Shown piece by piece: positions 32,929-47,587 of a stretch of 64,000 bases of DNA. The position numbers and the translations under genes are program-made. The DNA is from Kofleriaceae bacterium. GTDB taxonomy: Bacteria > Myxococcota_A > Polyangia > Haliangiales > Haliangiaceae. The stretch is from positions 1-64,000 of the forward strand of contig JAGPCY010000027.1 in the NCBI GenBank assembly GCA_018057825.1, written 5' to 3'. The notes below the pieces were generated by a model. It saw nothing but the letters and a program-made list of their open reading frames with translations, had not been told where the DNA came from and ran no database searches. Position 1 is the first letter of the stretch, and the number at the start of each line of letters is the position of its first letter.

Positions 32929-33309
32929 ATGCCCGTCTACGAGTACCAGTGCACCGCGTGCAAGCGTGAGTTCGAGTACGAGCATCGCATGAGCGATCCG
33001 TCGAGGACCGTGTGCGAGGCCTGCGGCGGCGCCCTCGAGCGCCTCATCTCGCGGACCTCCTTCGCCTTCAAGGGCGGCGGTTGGTACAAGGACCTCTACG
33101 CCTCGGCCAAGCCGTCGAGCGACAGCGGCGGAGCGGCCAGCCCGGCGCCGGCGGCGCCTGCGGGCGACAGCGGCGGTTCGGCCGGCGCGAGCGCGCCGAG
33201 CGCGGGTAGCGCCTCCAGCGGATCGAGCGGTTCCAGCGGATCCGCCGGCTCTGGTGGATCCTCCGGTTCTGGCAGCTCTGGCGGCTCGGGCTCGGCGGCG
33301 TCGTCGTGA
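32929..33309 (+). CDS. FmdB-family zinc-ribbon protein with Ser/Gly tail
   Basis: A 126-residue protein. The first 45 residues carry the FmdB zinc ribbon: [17 protein letters not shown], then [11 protein letters not shown], and [18 protein letters not shown]. The zinc Cys pairs are C8/C11 and the CEAC pair. A long Ser/Gly/Ala-rich disordered tail makes up the second half. FmdB-like proteins are often putative regulators; their biochemical role is not settled. It starts 12 nt after the SpoA gene and its stop overlaps the folD GTG as GTGA, so it is in an operon with folD. Confidence 0.8.
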   Translation: MPVYEYQCTACKREFEYEHRMSDPSRTVCEACGGALERLISRTSFAFKGGGWYKDLYASAKPSSDSGGAASPAPAAPAGDSGGSAGASAPSAGSASSGSSGSSGSAGSGGSSGSGSSGGSGSAASS

Positions 33310-34163
33310 CCGCCACCGTCCTCGACGGCAAGCGCGTGGCCGCCGAGGTCAAGGCCGAGGTCGCCGCGCGGACCGCGGCCCTGGCCAGCCGGGGCGTCAC
33401 CGTCGGCCTGGCGGTGGTCCTGGTCGGCGACGATCCGGCGTCGGCGGTCTACGTGCGCGCCAAGACCAAGGACGCCCGCGAGGTCGGCATCGCCGCGGTC
33501 GATCACAAGCTCCCCGCCACCACGACCATGGTCGAGCTGCTCGGCCTGGTGGCCCGGCTGGGCGCCGACCCCGCGGTTCACGGCATCCTGGTCCAGCTCC
33601 CGCTGCCCAAGCACCTCGACGCCGATCAGGTGATCGCCGCGATCCCGCCGAGCAAGGACGTCGACGGCCTGCACCCCGAGAACCTCGGGCTGGTCGCCCA
33701 GGGCCGGGCGCGCTTCACGGCGTGCACGCCGGCGGGGTGCATGCGGCTCCTGGCCCATGGCGGCGTCAGCCTGGTCGGGGCCAGCGCGGTCGTCCTCGGG
33801 CGCAGCGTCCTGGTCGGCAAGCCGATGGCCCTGCTCTTGGCCAACGCCGACGCGACCGTCACCCTGTGCCACTCGAAGACGCGCGATCTGCCGGCGGTGA
33901 TCGGCGCCGCCGACGTCGTGATCGCCGCGGTCGGCCGCCCCGAGCTGGTGCGCGGCGCGTGGATCAAGCCCGGCGCCGCGGTGATCGACGTCGGGATCAA
34001 CCGCCTGCCCGACGGTCGGCTGATCGGCGACGTCGAGTACGCCGCCGCCGCCGAGCGGGCCGGGGCGATCACGCCGGTCCCCGGCGGGGTCGGGCCGATG
34101 ACGCGGGCTTGTCTCCTCGAGAACACGGTGCGCGCCGCCGAGCTGCGCGCCGCCGCGAGCTGA
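33306..34163 (+). CDS. folD: Bifunctional methylenetetrahydrofolate dehydrogenase / cyclohydrolase
   Basis: A 285-residue cytosolic enzyme interconverting 5,10-methylene-, methenyl- and 10-formyl-THF. The catalytic YxxxK motif is [11 protein letters not shown] (Tyr about 50). [12 protein letters not shown] and [10 protein letters not shown] are family signatures, [14 protein letters not shown] is the dinucleotide-binding region, and [18 protein letters not shown] closes the active site. Its 10-formyl-THF product feeds the purine genes, including purH at 60427. GTG 33306 overlaps the upstream stop; there is no better ATG. Length is normal. Confidence 0.95.
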   Translation: MTATVLDGKRVAAEVKAEVAARTAALASRGVTVGLAVVLVGDDPASAVYVRAKTKDAREVGIAAVDHKLPATTTMVELLGLVARLGADPAVHGILVQLPLPKHLDADQVIAAIPPSKDVDGLHPENLGLVAQGRARFTACTPAGCMRLLAHGGVSLVGASAVVLGRSVLVGKPMALLLANADATVTLCHSKTRDLPAVIGAADVVIAAVGRPELVRGAWIKPGAAVIDVGINRLPDGRLIGDVEYAAAAERAGAITPVPGGVGPMTRACLLENTVRAAELRAAAS

Positions 34164-35711
34164 TCACGCGCCGCGCGCGCTCGGACGGCTCGGCAGGTCG
34201 CCGCCGGCGCCGGCGCGCTCGCCGGCCGCCGCCCGGCCGCGCACCCGGTAGCCGATCCGGGTCCTGGCCACGCGATCCCACAGCGGTCGGGCGTCGGCGG
34301 TGGTGAGCGACACGCGCGCCAGCTCGAGGAGCGGGTACAAGAAGCCCAGGCCGACCAGGACCTCCGCGGTCCGCTCGAGCACCGTCAGGTCGGCGAGGCC
34401 GGCGACGGTCTCGAGGGTCACCGCGGCCGCGAGGGGGCCGACCATGACCAGGTAGCGCACCGCCGCGCGCCCGAACCCGACCGGGGCGCCGTGGTGCCCG
34501 ACGACCGCCAGGTCGAACAGCGCCTTGCCGAGCGTGGTGCCGAGCCGGCTGATCAAGAGCGGCAAGACGAGGAGGAACATGATCGGGATCGAGAGGTTGC
34601 CGTCGCCGGCGTTGAGCATGCCGATCGGCACGCCCAGGACCGCGCACAGGAGCAGGTCGACCGTCGACGCGACCGTGCGCACGACGAACCCCGCCGGTCG
34701 GCTGCGCGTCGGGTTGGCGGCGTCGAGCTCGGCGATGACCTGATCGTAGGTCGTCGGTCGATCGACGAGGCGCTTGGCCATCATGCGCGCGATCACCGCG
34801 TCGGCCAGGCCGGCGATGCGGCGCCCACGGCCGGCTGGCAGGGGGACGCGCGCGCCCGACTCGTGCAGCGACAAGAGCTCGGCTGCCGAGCCTCCGGCGA
34901 ACGGCGGCGCGCCGGCGATCAGGTGGTGGAGCGTGGCGCCGAGCGCGTAGATGTCGGCGCGGTGATCGACCGCCCGGCCCTGGCCTTGCTCGGGCGCCAT
35001 GTAGAGCGGCGTGCCGACCAGGGCCGAGGCCGCGACCGCCGTCGAGTCGTCGTCGCCGTCGCTGGCGGCGGCGCCGGTCAGCGCGTCGGTGACCAACCCG
35101 AAGTCCATGACCTTGACCACGCCGTGGCGATCGATCATCAGGTTCGACGGCTTCACGTCGCGGTGCGTGAAGCCGTGGCGGTGGGCCTCGCGCAGCCCGA
35201 GGGCCGCCATGCGCGCGAGCTCGAGGGCCTCCTCGGGCGGCACCGGCCCCCGCTCCAGGCGCTGGGCCAGGGTCTCGCCATCGACGTACTCCATCGCGAA
35301 GAACAGGTGGCCGAGGTCCTCGCCGATGTAATAGATGTGCGCGACGTGGGGGTGGTTGAGGCGGGCCTGGGCCCGCGCTTCGCGCACCATGCGATCGCGG
35401 CGGCCGCGGTCGCGCGCCACCGCCGCCGGTAGCACCTTGAGCGCGACCGGGCGATCGAGGGCGAGGTCGGTCGCGAGGTAGACCTCGCCCATGCCGCCGG
35501 CGCCGAGCGGCCGCACGATCTCGAAGTGGGCCAGGCGCACGCCGGGGCCGAGGGCCGGGGCGGCGCGCTCGCCGGGGCGCCCCGGCGAGGTCGCGGTCGC
35601 GGTGGCATCGGGCGCCGGCCCGCTCACCGGCGCGGCGGTGGCCGCGGTGGCGAGGGCCTCGGCCGCCGGGGCGGCCAGAGTGGCGTCGAGCTCGACCGAC
35701 ACGGGCGGCAT
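34164..35711 (-). CDS. Ser/Thr protein kinase with C-terminal RDD membrane domain
   Basis: A 515-residue protein. The kinase domain has GAGGMGEVYLATD, the ATP Lys in VALKVLP, THRDVKPSN (intact HRD), DFGLVTD and APEQ. After about 330 residues a second domain follows with several membrane segments (STVDLLLCAVLGVPIGM, MFLLVLPLLISRL, GLGFLYPLLELARV), matching the RDD family, which may act as a membrane sensor or channel-like module. The gene ends directly before the convergent folD stop and is 1 nt downstream of the methyltransferase stop. It probably senses a membrane signal; substrate unknown. Confidence 0.88.
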   Translation of the reverse strand: MPPVSVELDATLAAPAAEALATAATAAPVSGPAPDATATATSPGRPGERAAPALGPGVRLAHFEIVRPLGAGGMGEVYLATDLALDRPVALKVLPAAVARDRGRRDRMVREARAQARLNHPHVAHIYYIGEDLGHLFFAMEYVDGETLAQRLERGPVPPEEALELARMAALGLREAHRHGFTHRDVKPSNLMIDRHGVVKVMDFGLVTDALTGAAASDGDDDSTAVAASALVGTPLYMAPEQGQGRAVDHRADIYALGATLHHLIAGAPPFAGGSAAELLSLHESGARVPLPAGRGRRIAGLADAVIARMMAKRLVDRPTTYDQVIAELDAANPTRSRPAGFVVRTVASTVDLLLCAVLGVPIGMLNAGDGNLSIPIMFLLVLPLLISRLGTTLGKALFDLAVVGHHGAPVGFGRAAVRYLVMVGPLAAAVTLETVAGLADLTVLERTAEVLVGLGFLYPLLELARVSLTTADARPLWDRVARTRIGYRVRGRAAAGERAGAGGDLPSRPSARGA

Positions 35712-35712
35712 C

Positions 35713-36690
35713 CTACCGCCCCGAGGCGTCGCCGCGCGCGGCCGCGATCACCACCAGGTTCTCGCCCAGGCGGGCGCGGTGGAAGGCGTCGCGGGCGGCG
35801 ACGTAGCCGCGGCGCCAGCCCCGGGCCGGGGCGGCCGAGGCGCGCGACCGGGGCGCGGTCGCGGTCGTCGGCGGGGGCGTCGGGGGTGGCGCTGGCGCCG
35901 GCGCCGCGTCGCGATCGCGCGGCCACAGCGCGTCGAGCCCGAGGCCGGTGGTGCGACTGGCGATCACCGCCAGGTCGGCGGTCGCCAGGGCCTGGGTCAA
36001 GGTCGCCGCGGTGAAGTACGACAGGTGGATCGGAAACGCGCGGTGGCGACAGTCGGCGCCCCGGGCCTCGAGCCACGGCGTCGTCAGGCGGGCCCGCAGC
36101 GAGCCGCGGTTGGGGACCTCGACGATCGCTCGACCCCCGGGCGCCAGGTGATCATGGATCCACCGGAGGGTCGCGCGCACGTCGACGACGTGCTCGAGGA
36201 CGTGGCTCATCGCGATCAGGTCGAAGCGGCGGTCGCCGACCTCGGCCCGGGTCGCGACCAGCGCGAGCCCGCGGGCGCGCGCGGCGGCTTGGGCCTGCGG
36301 CGAGGGATCGACGCCGAGCACCGTCGCACCGGCGGCCTGGGCCGCGGCCAGAAACTGGCCGCCGCCGGCGCCGAGATCGAGGACCCGCGCGCCGCCTAGC
36401 GTCGCCCCGGTCGCGATCGCCAGGTCGAGTTGGGTCGCAGCCCGGGTGGTCGCCGCGCGGTCGTCGATCGGCTCGTGGGCGGTGTAGTCGGCGGCGGCGT
36501 AGAAGCCCGCCAGGGCGGCGTCGCTCGGCCGAGGCGAGACGAACTCGAAGCCGCACCGCCGGCACGCCACCAGGCCCAGCGCCGCGACGTCGCCTAGCCG
36601 GTCGCCGAGGGTGCGTCGCGGCGTCGGCAGCGGGGCCAGCGCGCGCCCGTCGCACAGCGGGCACGCCGCGACCTCGACCGCCGCGGTCAC
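35713..36690 (-). CDS. SAM-dependent methyltransferase with N-terminal zinc-binding site
   Basis: A 325-residue protein. The N-terminal CPLCDGRALAPL and CRRCGFEFVSPRPSD form a four-Cys zinc knuckle typical of methyltransferases acting on sugars or small molecules. The class I core follows: RVLDLGAGGGQFLA, VLGVDPSP, IAMSHVLEHVVD and GGRAIVEVPN. It starts at GTG 36690, overlapping the upstream PilZ-receiver gene as GTGA. The tail contains a Pro/Ala-rich insert. The substrate is unknown, though such enzymes are common in glycan and natural-product pathways. Confidence 0.8.
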   Translation of the reverse strand: MTAAVEVAACPLCDGRALAPLPTPRRTLGDRLGDVAALGLVACRRCGFEFVSPRPSDAALAGFYAAADYTAHEPIDDRAATTRAATQLDLAIATGATLGGARVLDLGAGGGQFLAAAQAAGATVLGVDPSPQAQAAARARGLALVATRAEVGDRRFDLIAMSHVLEHVVDVRATLRWIHDHLAPGGRAIVEVPNRGSLRARLTTPWLEARGADCRHRAFPIHLSYFTAATLTQALATADLAVIASRTTGLGLDALWPRDRDAAPAPAPPPTPPPTTATAPRSRASAAPARGWRRGYVAARDAFHRARLGENLVVIAAARGDASGR

Positions 36691-37385
36691 GACGAGCCGC
36701 GGACCGCGGTCGGGCGGGCCAGGGCCCGCATGACCGCGAGCTGGAGCTCCTCGAAGGTCGGCGGGTTGCCGACCAGCTCGTCGGCGCCGGCGGCGCGGGC
36801 GTGATCGCGCAGGCGCTTGGTCGAGGCCAGGGCGATCGCCGGCACCGCGGTCGGCAGCGCCTTGGCCTGGCGGTGGATCGCGATCGCGCCGTCGGGATCG
36901 CCGTCGACGTCGGTCACCACCAGGTCGGCGTCGGCGGTCACCAGGGTCTCGGCGGTGGCGGCGTCGGCGGCGGCCGCCACCGAGGCCGAGGTCAAGATCG
37001 ACTTGATGAGCCGGGTCAGCGACGCGCGATCCTTGGAGTCGGACGCGACCACCACCACGTGCAGGCCGTGGAACTGACCGACGAGCTGATCGATCACGTC
37101 GCCGAGCTGCGAGGTGATGTCGGTGAACTCGACGCCCAGGCCGGCCGGCCCGTCGGGGCTGCCGGCCTCGCGTCGCCACGCGACCACGCCGTCGAGCACG
37201 ACCTCGCCGGCGCCCGGGATGCGGAACGTCAACGCGACCGGCGCGCCGGCGGGCACGTCGTGGAAGGTCTCGAGGAACAGCCCGCCGCGCGACAGGTTGA
37301 GCGAGTAGGTGATGAGGAACGACGACGCGGAGCGGAACTCGACCGCCACCACGTAGGGCGCGCGAGGGTGCTCGCGTTCGGACAT
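36687..37385 (-). CDS. PilZ domain fused to receiver-like domain
   Basis: A 232-residue protein. Residues about 1-105 are PilZ: MSEREHPRAPYVVAVEFRSA, then NLSRGGLFLET as the D/NxSxxG motif. Residues about 110-232 look like a two-component receiver: VVVVASDSKDRASLTRLIKS, LVVTDVDGDPDGAIAIHRQA with the candidate phospho-Asp, PAIALAST and ELVGNPPTFEELQLAV. One protein could thus combine c-di-GMP binding with a phosphorylation input. The classic receiver Lys is not obvious (GADELVGNPP), so phosphorylation is uncertain. ATG 37385 has GATACT 7 nt upstream. It overlaps the methyltransferase start by 4 nt. Confidence 0.75.
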   Translation of the reverse strand: MSEREHPRAPYVVAVEFRSASSFLITYSLNLSRGGLFLETFHDVPAGAPVALTFRIPGAGEVVLDGVVAWRREAGSPDGPAGLGVEFTDITSQLGDVIDQLVGQFHGLHVVVVASDSKDRASLTRLIKSILTSASVAAAADAATAETLVTADADLVVTDVDGDPDGAIAIHRQAKALPTAVPAIALASTKRLRDHARAAGADELVGNPPTFEELQLAVMRALARPTAVRGSS

Positions 37386-37477
37386 CGCGGCCAGTATCGC
37401 GCGGGTGATCCCTGGCGGCGAGCCGGGGCCGCGACATTCGGCGGCGCGATCGACGGGCTCCCGCCGCGCGCGCCGTC

Positions 37478-40183
<2,706 letters not shown>

Positions 40184-40219
40184 CCCAGGGGCCGGATCCG
40201 TCGCAACGGCCCGGCGACG

Positions 40220-41163
40220 CTACTCGACCAGGAGCTTGTCGAGCAGGCGATCGAGGTGATCGAGGTCGAGGTAGCGGATCGCGATCGTGCCGGCCTTGCT
40301 GGCGCCGCCGTCCTCGTCGAGCGAGACCGGCGCGCCCAGGGCCCGGGTCAGCCGCTCCTCGAGATCGCGGGCCGAGGCCGACTTGCCCACCGGGGTCGCC
40401 GCCGCGGCGCCCGGGCGCTGCGGACGCGGCTCGCCGTGCGCCCGGACCAGGGCCTCGGTGGCACGCACCGACAGGCCCTTGGCGACGACGCCGCGGGCGG
40501 CGGTCTCGATCGCTGCCGCCTGCTCGAGGCCGAGCAGGGCGCGGGCGTGGCCCATCGACAGCCGGCGATCCTCGACCATCGCGCGGACCGACTCCGGCAG
40601 CTTGAGCAGGCGGACCGCGTTGGCCACCGTCGAGCGATCCTTGCCGACCCGGTGGGCGACCTCGTCGGGGGACAGCGCGAACTCCTCGATCAGCCGCTGG
40701 TAGGCCAGGGCCTCCTCGATCGGGTTCAGGTCGGCGCGCTGGAGGTTCTCGACCAGCGCGCGCTCGAAGGCCTCGCGCGGGTCGACGTCCTGGATCACCA
40801 CCGGGACGTCGTGGCGTCCCGCGCGCTGCGCCGCCCGCCACCGCCGCTCGCCGGCGATCAGGGTGTAGCCGCCGGCCGGTCGCGGCCGCACGACCAGCGG
40901 CATGATCACGCCGTGGGCCCGGATCGACGCCGCCAGCTCGTCGAGGGCGACGTCGTCGAAGCGCTTGCGCGGCTGATCGCCGGCCGGATAGACGTCCTCG
41001 ATCGGCGCCAGGGCGTAGGTCCGCGGCCCGGTCGGCGTCGCGGCGGTCGGGGCCGCCGGGACGGCAGCGGGGGTCGGGGCGCCGGTCGACGCGATCGGCG
41101 CCGACGGCATGAGGGCCCCGAGCCCGCGGCCCAACCCGCGCGGCGGTGGACGCTTGGGATCGC

Positions 41164-41167
<4 letters not shown>
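40220..41167 (-). CDS. parB: Chromosome-partitioning protein ParB (CTPase)
   Basis: A 315-residue DNA-binding partition protein. After GLGRGLGALMP (a ParB signature that interacts with ParA), residues about 60-150 are the ParB/Srx CTPase domain with GGYTLIAGERRWRAAQRAG and NPIEEALAYQRLI. A central HTH follows (LSPDEVAHRVGKDRSTVANAVRLLKLP) that reads parS, and a C-terminal dimerisation domain ends LDLDHLDRLLDKLLV. It overlaps the parA stop as ATGA, so the two are translated together. No parS-like palindrome (TGTTTCACGTGAAACA type) is visible nearby. Confidence 0.93.
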
Positions 41168-41955
<788 letters not shown>

Positions 41956-42082
41956 CGCAGGGCGGTTATCACGTTCCTCTGACGTCGCGCACGGCCGGGC
42001 CGATAGGAAACGCCGCGCGGTCCGGATTCCACGCCGAAAAGTTTACCCGGGTGATCCTTCGGATTACTTTGTGAACAGATGT

Positions 42083-42097
42083 AGGACATGTAGTCCT
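42083..42097 (+). promoter_or_regulatory. Small inverted repeat upstream of the AT-hook gene
   Basis: AGGAC-ATGTA-GTCCT is a perfect 5-bp inverted repeat 23 nt before the ATG, and ATGTAG recurs within it. It could be an operator or an mRNA hairpin. A good Shine-Dalgarno (GGGAGG, 42109-42114) lies 5 nt before ATG 42120, unlike most nearby genes. Confidence 0.4.
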
Positions 42098-42119
42098 GCA
42101 ACCGACTTGGGAGGCCGCT

Positions 42120-42299
42120 ATGTCGTACCCGCGTATCTATGGTTCGTTCGCCGAGTTCGAGCGCGATGAGCTGCGCAAGCTCGACTCGATGCATACCTCG
42201 GTGTCGGACCTCGTCGAGGAGCGCTTCGCCGAGGAGCTCGACTTCGCCGGCACCGGCGAGGCGCCGCGCAAGCGCGGTCGTCCCCGCAAGGTCCGCTGA
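42120..42299 (+). CDS. Small AT-hook protein (59 residues)
   Basis: The protein runs MSYPRIYGSFAEFERDELRK at the N-terminus and ends with an AT-hook-like tail GEAPRKRGRPRKVR. The GRP core binds the minor groove of AT-rich DNA. The central part is acidic and helical (SVSDLVEERFAEELDF). GGGAGG is spaced 5 nt before ATG, and the codons look normal. It lies between divergent parA and the convergent FHA activator, so a nucleoid role is possible. No family is recognised. Confidence 0.7.
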   Translation: MSYPRIYGSFAEFERDELRKLDSMHTSVSDLVEERFAEELDFAGTGEAPRKRGRPRKVR

Positions 42300-42328
42300 C
42301 CGCCCGCGGCCGCCGGCCGCCAGCGCGT

Positions 42329-44263
<1,935 letters not shown>

Positions 44264-44383
44264 GTGGCATCGTACCCGAGCCGCCCCCGCCCTCGGGGCC
44301 GATCGGCCATGAACGCGACGCCGGCGATCGACATCTGTCACCACATGCCCGATCGTCGGCTCGTGCGGCTGGTACAACACGAC

Positions 44384-44848
44384 ATGCGCCGGTTCGTTCT
44401 CGTGGTCCTCTTGTCCGTCGCCGCCGCCTGTGGGGGCAGCAAGAAGTCGCCGACCGAGCCGACCCCGGGCCCGGGCTCGGGGCCGGCGCCCGATCCGGGC
44501 GTGGTCGCCCGCACCCTGGTGAGCTGGGGCAACGTGCCGGCCCCCGGCGGCGCCCTGAGCGTGTTCTTCGAGGTCGCCGATCACACCGGCGCGAGCAAGT
44601 CCTACCCGCTCGGCGCCGCCGTCGGGAGCTGCGGCGTCATCGCCGCCCAGGGCGCCGACACGATCTCGGCGCTGCGCTGCGAGAGCGGCGGGGTCGGCTT
44701 CGAGTTCCGCGCGGTCTACCGCACCCAGATCATCGTCCTGCGCCGCGCGGTCGATCCCTCGGACAACCCCGACGACGTCGAGCTGTCGTTCCAGGAGATC
44801 CTGCGGGTCGACGTGCCCGCCGGCTCCAAGGTCGGCGCGGCCCAGTAG
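44384..44848 (+). CDS. Small putative lipoprotein
   Basis: A 154-residue protein. [21 protein letters not shown] is a signal peptide with a lipobox-like VAAAC. The Ser-Lys-Lys after Cys and a Pro-rich stretch ([12 protein letters not shown]) suggest an outer-membrane anchor with a flexible spacer. The rest is a single beta-rich domain ([38 protein letters not shown]). I do not recognise the family. TACAAC (44373-44378) lies 5 nt before the ATG, a leaderless-type start. It is divergent from the FHA activator. Confidence 0.65.
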   Translation: MRRFVLVVLLSVAAACGGSKKSPTEPTPGPGSGPAPDPGVVARTLVSWGNVPAPGGALSVFFEVADHTGASKSYPLGAAVGSCGVIAAQGADTISALRCESGGVGFEFRAVYRTQIIVLRRAVDPSDNPDDVELSFQEILRVDVPAGSKVGAAQ

Positions 44849-44874
44849 CGCGGCGCCACCGGCCGACCGGTCGG

Positions 44875-45483
44875 TCAACGCGCGATCGTCGTCGGGCCCC
44901 GCTGGTGCCGCTCGAGGATGAAGAACGACGCGGTCGGCACGCGGAGCGGTCCGAGCGCGTAGTACGCCTTGCCGAGCAAGACGTCGGGATCGTCGGCGTC
45001 GACCTGGACCAGGTAGTCGCGTAGCCCGGCCGAGGCGTCGAAGCGCGGGTTGCCGCCGGCGCCGTAGTCGAGGAGGAGCGCGTGCAGGTAGCGGTTGTCG
45101 GTCGCGGTCGGATCGACCGGGGCGACCCGGTAGAAGCCGAACCGGCGCGGCGCGACGACGCTGGGCAGGCCGTACCAGCCGGCGTCGATCGGGTTCTGCT
45201 CGACCGGGTAGTTGTAGCCCCAGGTCGCGCCCGCCTCGTCGCGCCAGAAGCCCTTCACGAACTTCTTGATGCCGAGCAGGCGGAAGTACGCCGGCGAGTT
45301 GAGGCCGCGGTACTCCCAGCCGGCCAGCCCGGCCAGGTCGGGGGTCACGCCGCGCACGAAGACCTCCTCGAGCTCGGCCAGCGAGCGGCGCTCGAGCTCG
45401 AGGACCCGCGGGCTCGGGCGGTTGGCGCGCTGCGGCGCGGCGGTCGACGGGGCAGGGGCGACGGGGGTGGCGGTCGTGGTCAT
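44875..45483 (-). CDS. Uncharacterised protein of the GMC operon
   Basis: A 202-residue protein. The first 30 residues are Ala/Pro/Thr-rich. The remainder is Tyr/Gly/Trp-rich and beta-like ([58 protein letters not shown]), as in small lipocalin-like binding proteins. No catalytic motif is recognised. It is the last gene of the four-gene GntR operon, 47 nt after the GMC stop, with a Shine-Dalgarno (CTCCGGAG) before ATG 45483. It may bind the substrate or product of the oxidoreductase; that is inference. Confidence 0.6.
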   Translation of the reverse strand: MTTTATPVAPAPSTAAPQRANRPSPRVLELERRSLAELEEVFVRGVTPDLAGLAGWEYRGLNSPAYFRLLGIKKFVKGFWRDEAGATWGYNYPVEQNPIDAGWYGLPSVVAPRRFGFYRVAPVDPTATDNRYLHALLLDYGAGGNPRFDASAGLRDYLVQVDADDPDVLLGKAYYALGPLRVPTASFFILERHQRGPTTIAR

Positions 45484-45530
45484 GGTCGACTCCGGAGAAG
45501 ACGTGACAGATGGGTCATTCAGGAGAAGCG

Positions 45531-47084
45531 TCAATCGGCCCAGGTGTCGAGGACGTGGGCGGCGGCCCGGGTCGCCAGGGCCATGATGGTCTCCATCGGG
45601 TTGACCCCGATCGGCGTCGGGAACAGGCTGGCGTCGCACACCAGCAGGCGATCGGCGTCGTGGACCCGGCCGTGGCCGTCGGTGACCGCGCGCGCGCGAT
45701 CGCCGCCCATCGCCGCCGTGCCCATCATGTGCACGGTCACCACCTCCATCGCCTGGCGCGCGATCGGGTGGGCGTAGAGCCGCCGCGTGTCGTCGGGGCC
45801 GGTCAACTCCGGCACGCCGGCGAACGGGGTGGCGATCCGGCGCGCGCCGGCCGCGAACAACAGCTCGGCCAGGAGCGCGACGCCGCGGATGAGCTTGTGG
45901 GCGTCGAACTCGGCGAGCTGGTAGAAGGCCTGGGGCCGGCCGGCGATCGTCCGCACCCGGCCGGTGGCGGTGTCCTCGCACAACATGCCGGCGACCACGG
46001 TCTTGTCGTAGTCGACCATCATCCGGTGCAGGGCCTCGCCACGGGGATGCGAGGTCATGGCCAGGATGCCGGGCGGGATGTTGACCGCCGCGAACAACAG
46101 GCCCTCGCCCTCGAACTCGCGGACCTGGTAGGCCTGATGCACGCCCTCCCAGCCGCGCACCGGCTGATCGAACACCGCGGTCAGCTTGACGTTGGGATGG
46201 AGCGAGAGGTTGTGACCGATCCGCCCGGACGGCGAGCGCACGCCGGAGCGGGCCAGGAGCGCCGGGGTCTGGATCGCGCCGCACGCCGCGACCACCAGCT
46301 TGGCGTGGATCGTGACGCGCGGGCCGTCGCCGCCGTCGGCGCGCACCACCCGACCGTCGAGGCCGGTGGCGCGCTTGCCGGTGAACCGGATGCGCTCGAC
46401 CCGGACGTCGGACAGGAGGCGCGCGCCGAAGTGCAGGGCCCGGGGGATGTAGCTCACCAGGGCCGACTGCTTGGCCCCGGTCGGGCAGCCGAACGCGCAG
46501 TTGTTCGAGCCCGGGCAGTGGACCTGGTTGCGCAGGTTGGGGATGACCTTCCAACCCATCGCGTCGGCCCCGCGCTTGAGCAGATGGTTGTCGGTGCCGA
46601 TCGACTCGGGGTCCTGGTACGCGACGTTGATGCGCTTCTCGACGCGGGCGAAGTACGGCTCCATCGCGGCGGCGTCGAGGCCGTCGATCGCCGCCTCGCG
46701 GCGCCAGCGATCGAGGATGCGCTCGGGCGTGCGCCACGACATGCCGCCGTTGATCACCGTCGAGCCGCCGACCGCGCGGCCCTCCTGGAACAGGATCGGC
46801 GGATCGCCGATCGCCATGGTCGCGCCGCCGTCGCGGTACAGCGCCCGGACCGCGGCCGAGGCGTCGGCGGTGAAGTCGCGGGTCGCGTAGTAGCGGCCCT
46901 CCTCGACGATGATGACGTCGAGACCACACTCGGCCAGCTCGGCGGCCAGGGTCGCGCCGCCGGCCCCGGAGCCGGCGATCGCGACGTCGCAGTCGAGGGT
47001 CAGGTCGCCGGTGATCGCGTCGCGGTTGGTGACGCCGGCGGGGAGGCGGTCCGCTCGGACCGCGGGGCGAGCCACGGCCACCAT
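45531..47084 (-). CDS. GMC-family FAD-dependent oxidoreductase
   Basis: A 517-residue flavoenzyme. The Rossmann motif VAIAGSGAGGATLAAELAE (about residues 34-52) binds the FAD ADP part, followed by VIIVEEG. GRAVGGSTVINGGMSWRTP is the GMC signature. CPGSNNCAFGCPTGAKQS lies in the substrate region. Near the C-terminus VTVHMMGTAAMG supplies the catalytic His and VNPMETIMALA the paired Asn. The nearest relatives are alcohol- or sterol-type GMC enzymes, but the substrate is not shown. ATG 47084 overlaps the upstream stop by 1 nt (TGATG). Confidence 0.88.
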   Translation of the reverse strand: MVAVARPAVRADRLPAGVTNRDAITGDLTLDCDVAIAGSGAGGATLAAELAECGLDVIIVEEGRYYATRDFTADASAAVRALYRDGGATMAIGDPPILFQEGRAVGGSTVINGGMSWRTPERILDRWRREAAIDGLDAAAMEPYFARVEKRINVAYQDPESIGTDNHLLKRGADAMGWKVIPNLRNQVHCPGSNNCAFGCPTGAKQSALVSYIPRALHFGARLLSDVRVERIRFTGKRATGLDGRVVRADGGDGPRVTIHAKLVVAACGAIQTPALLARSGVRSPSGRIGHNLSLHPNVKLTAVFDQPVRGWEGVHQAYQVREFEGEGLLFAAVNIPPGILAMTSHPRGEALHRMMVDYDKTVVAGMLCEDTATGRVRTIAGRPQAFYQLAEFDAHKLIRGVALLAELLFAAGARRIATPFAGVPELTGPDDTRRLYAHPIARQAMEVVTVHMMGTAAMGGDRARAVTDGHGRVHDADRLLVCDASLFPTPIGVNPMETIMALATRAAAHVLDTWAD

Positions 47085-47587
47085 CACGCGCGCTCCTGGC
47101 GGCGGCGCGGCGGGCGCAGCGGATCGGGCGCGAGGATCGCGGCCTCGGCGCGCTCGACGTCGGCGCGGTAGACCTCGAGCCGCCGCCGCTTGACCTGATC
47201 GATCCACGCCGCCGGGGTGTAGCCGAGCGCCGCCATCATCGTCGGATGCTCGTAGCAGGCCAGCTTGATGAGCTGCCCCACGCCCTTGGCGAGCTGCTGG
47301 TGCGCCGGCGTCGGGCCGTGCTCCCAGCTCTCGTAGTAGCGCTCGGCCAGCTCGGTCGGCAGCCGATGGGCGCGACGGCCGCGGCCCGGGGCCCAGGCCA
47401 CCGCCGCCAGATCGTAGCCGTGGAGGCCGGCGACCAGGGCCTGGCGAAACGCGGTCGGCAGCGCGCCCATGGTCAGGCCGACGTGGGCGACCAGCTCGTC
47501 GGCCAAGGGCCAGGCCTGGGCCGGGCACATGACCGGCACCAGGCTGCGCAGGAGCGCGGCGGTGGTCGGTCGGTGGTGGTAGGTCAT
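47084..47587 (-). CDS. Probable accessory protein of the GMC oxidoreductase
   Basis: A 167-residue helical protein between the regulator and the GMC gene. It overlaps both (ATGA and TGATG), so stoichiometric translation is likely. The sequence (VGLTMGALPTAFRQALVAGL, LPTELAERYYESWEHG, LIKLACYEHPTMMAALGY) resembles gluconate dehydrogenase subunit-3-like partners, but there is no Tat signal or clear family motif. A chaperone or small-subunit role is plausible. No membrane segment is seen. Confidence 0.55.
   Translation of the reverse strand: MTYHHRPTTAALLRSLVPVMCPAQAWPLADELVAHVGLTMGALPTAFRQALVAGLHGYDLAAVAWAPGRGRRAHRLPTELAERYYESWEHGPTPAHQQLAKGVGQLIKLACYEHPTMMAALGYTPAAWIDQVKRRRLEVYRADVERAEAAILAPDPLRPPRRRQERA

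Noticed and set aside
41956-42119. parS site near parAB
   Set aside because: No palindrome of the GTTTCACGTGAAAC or GTTCCACGTGGAAC type was seen here or elsewhere in the window by eye.
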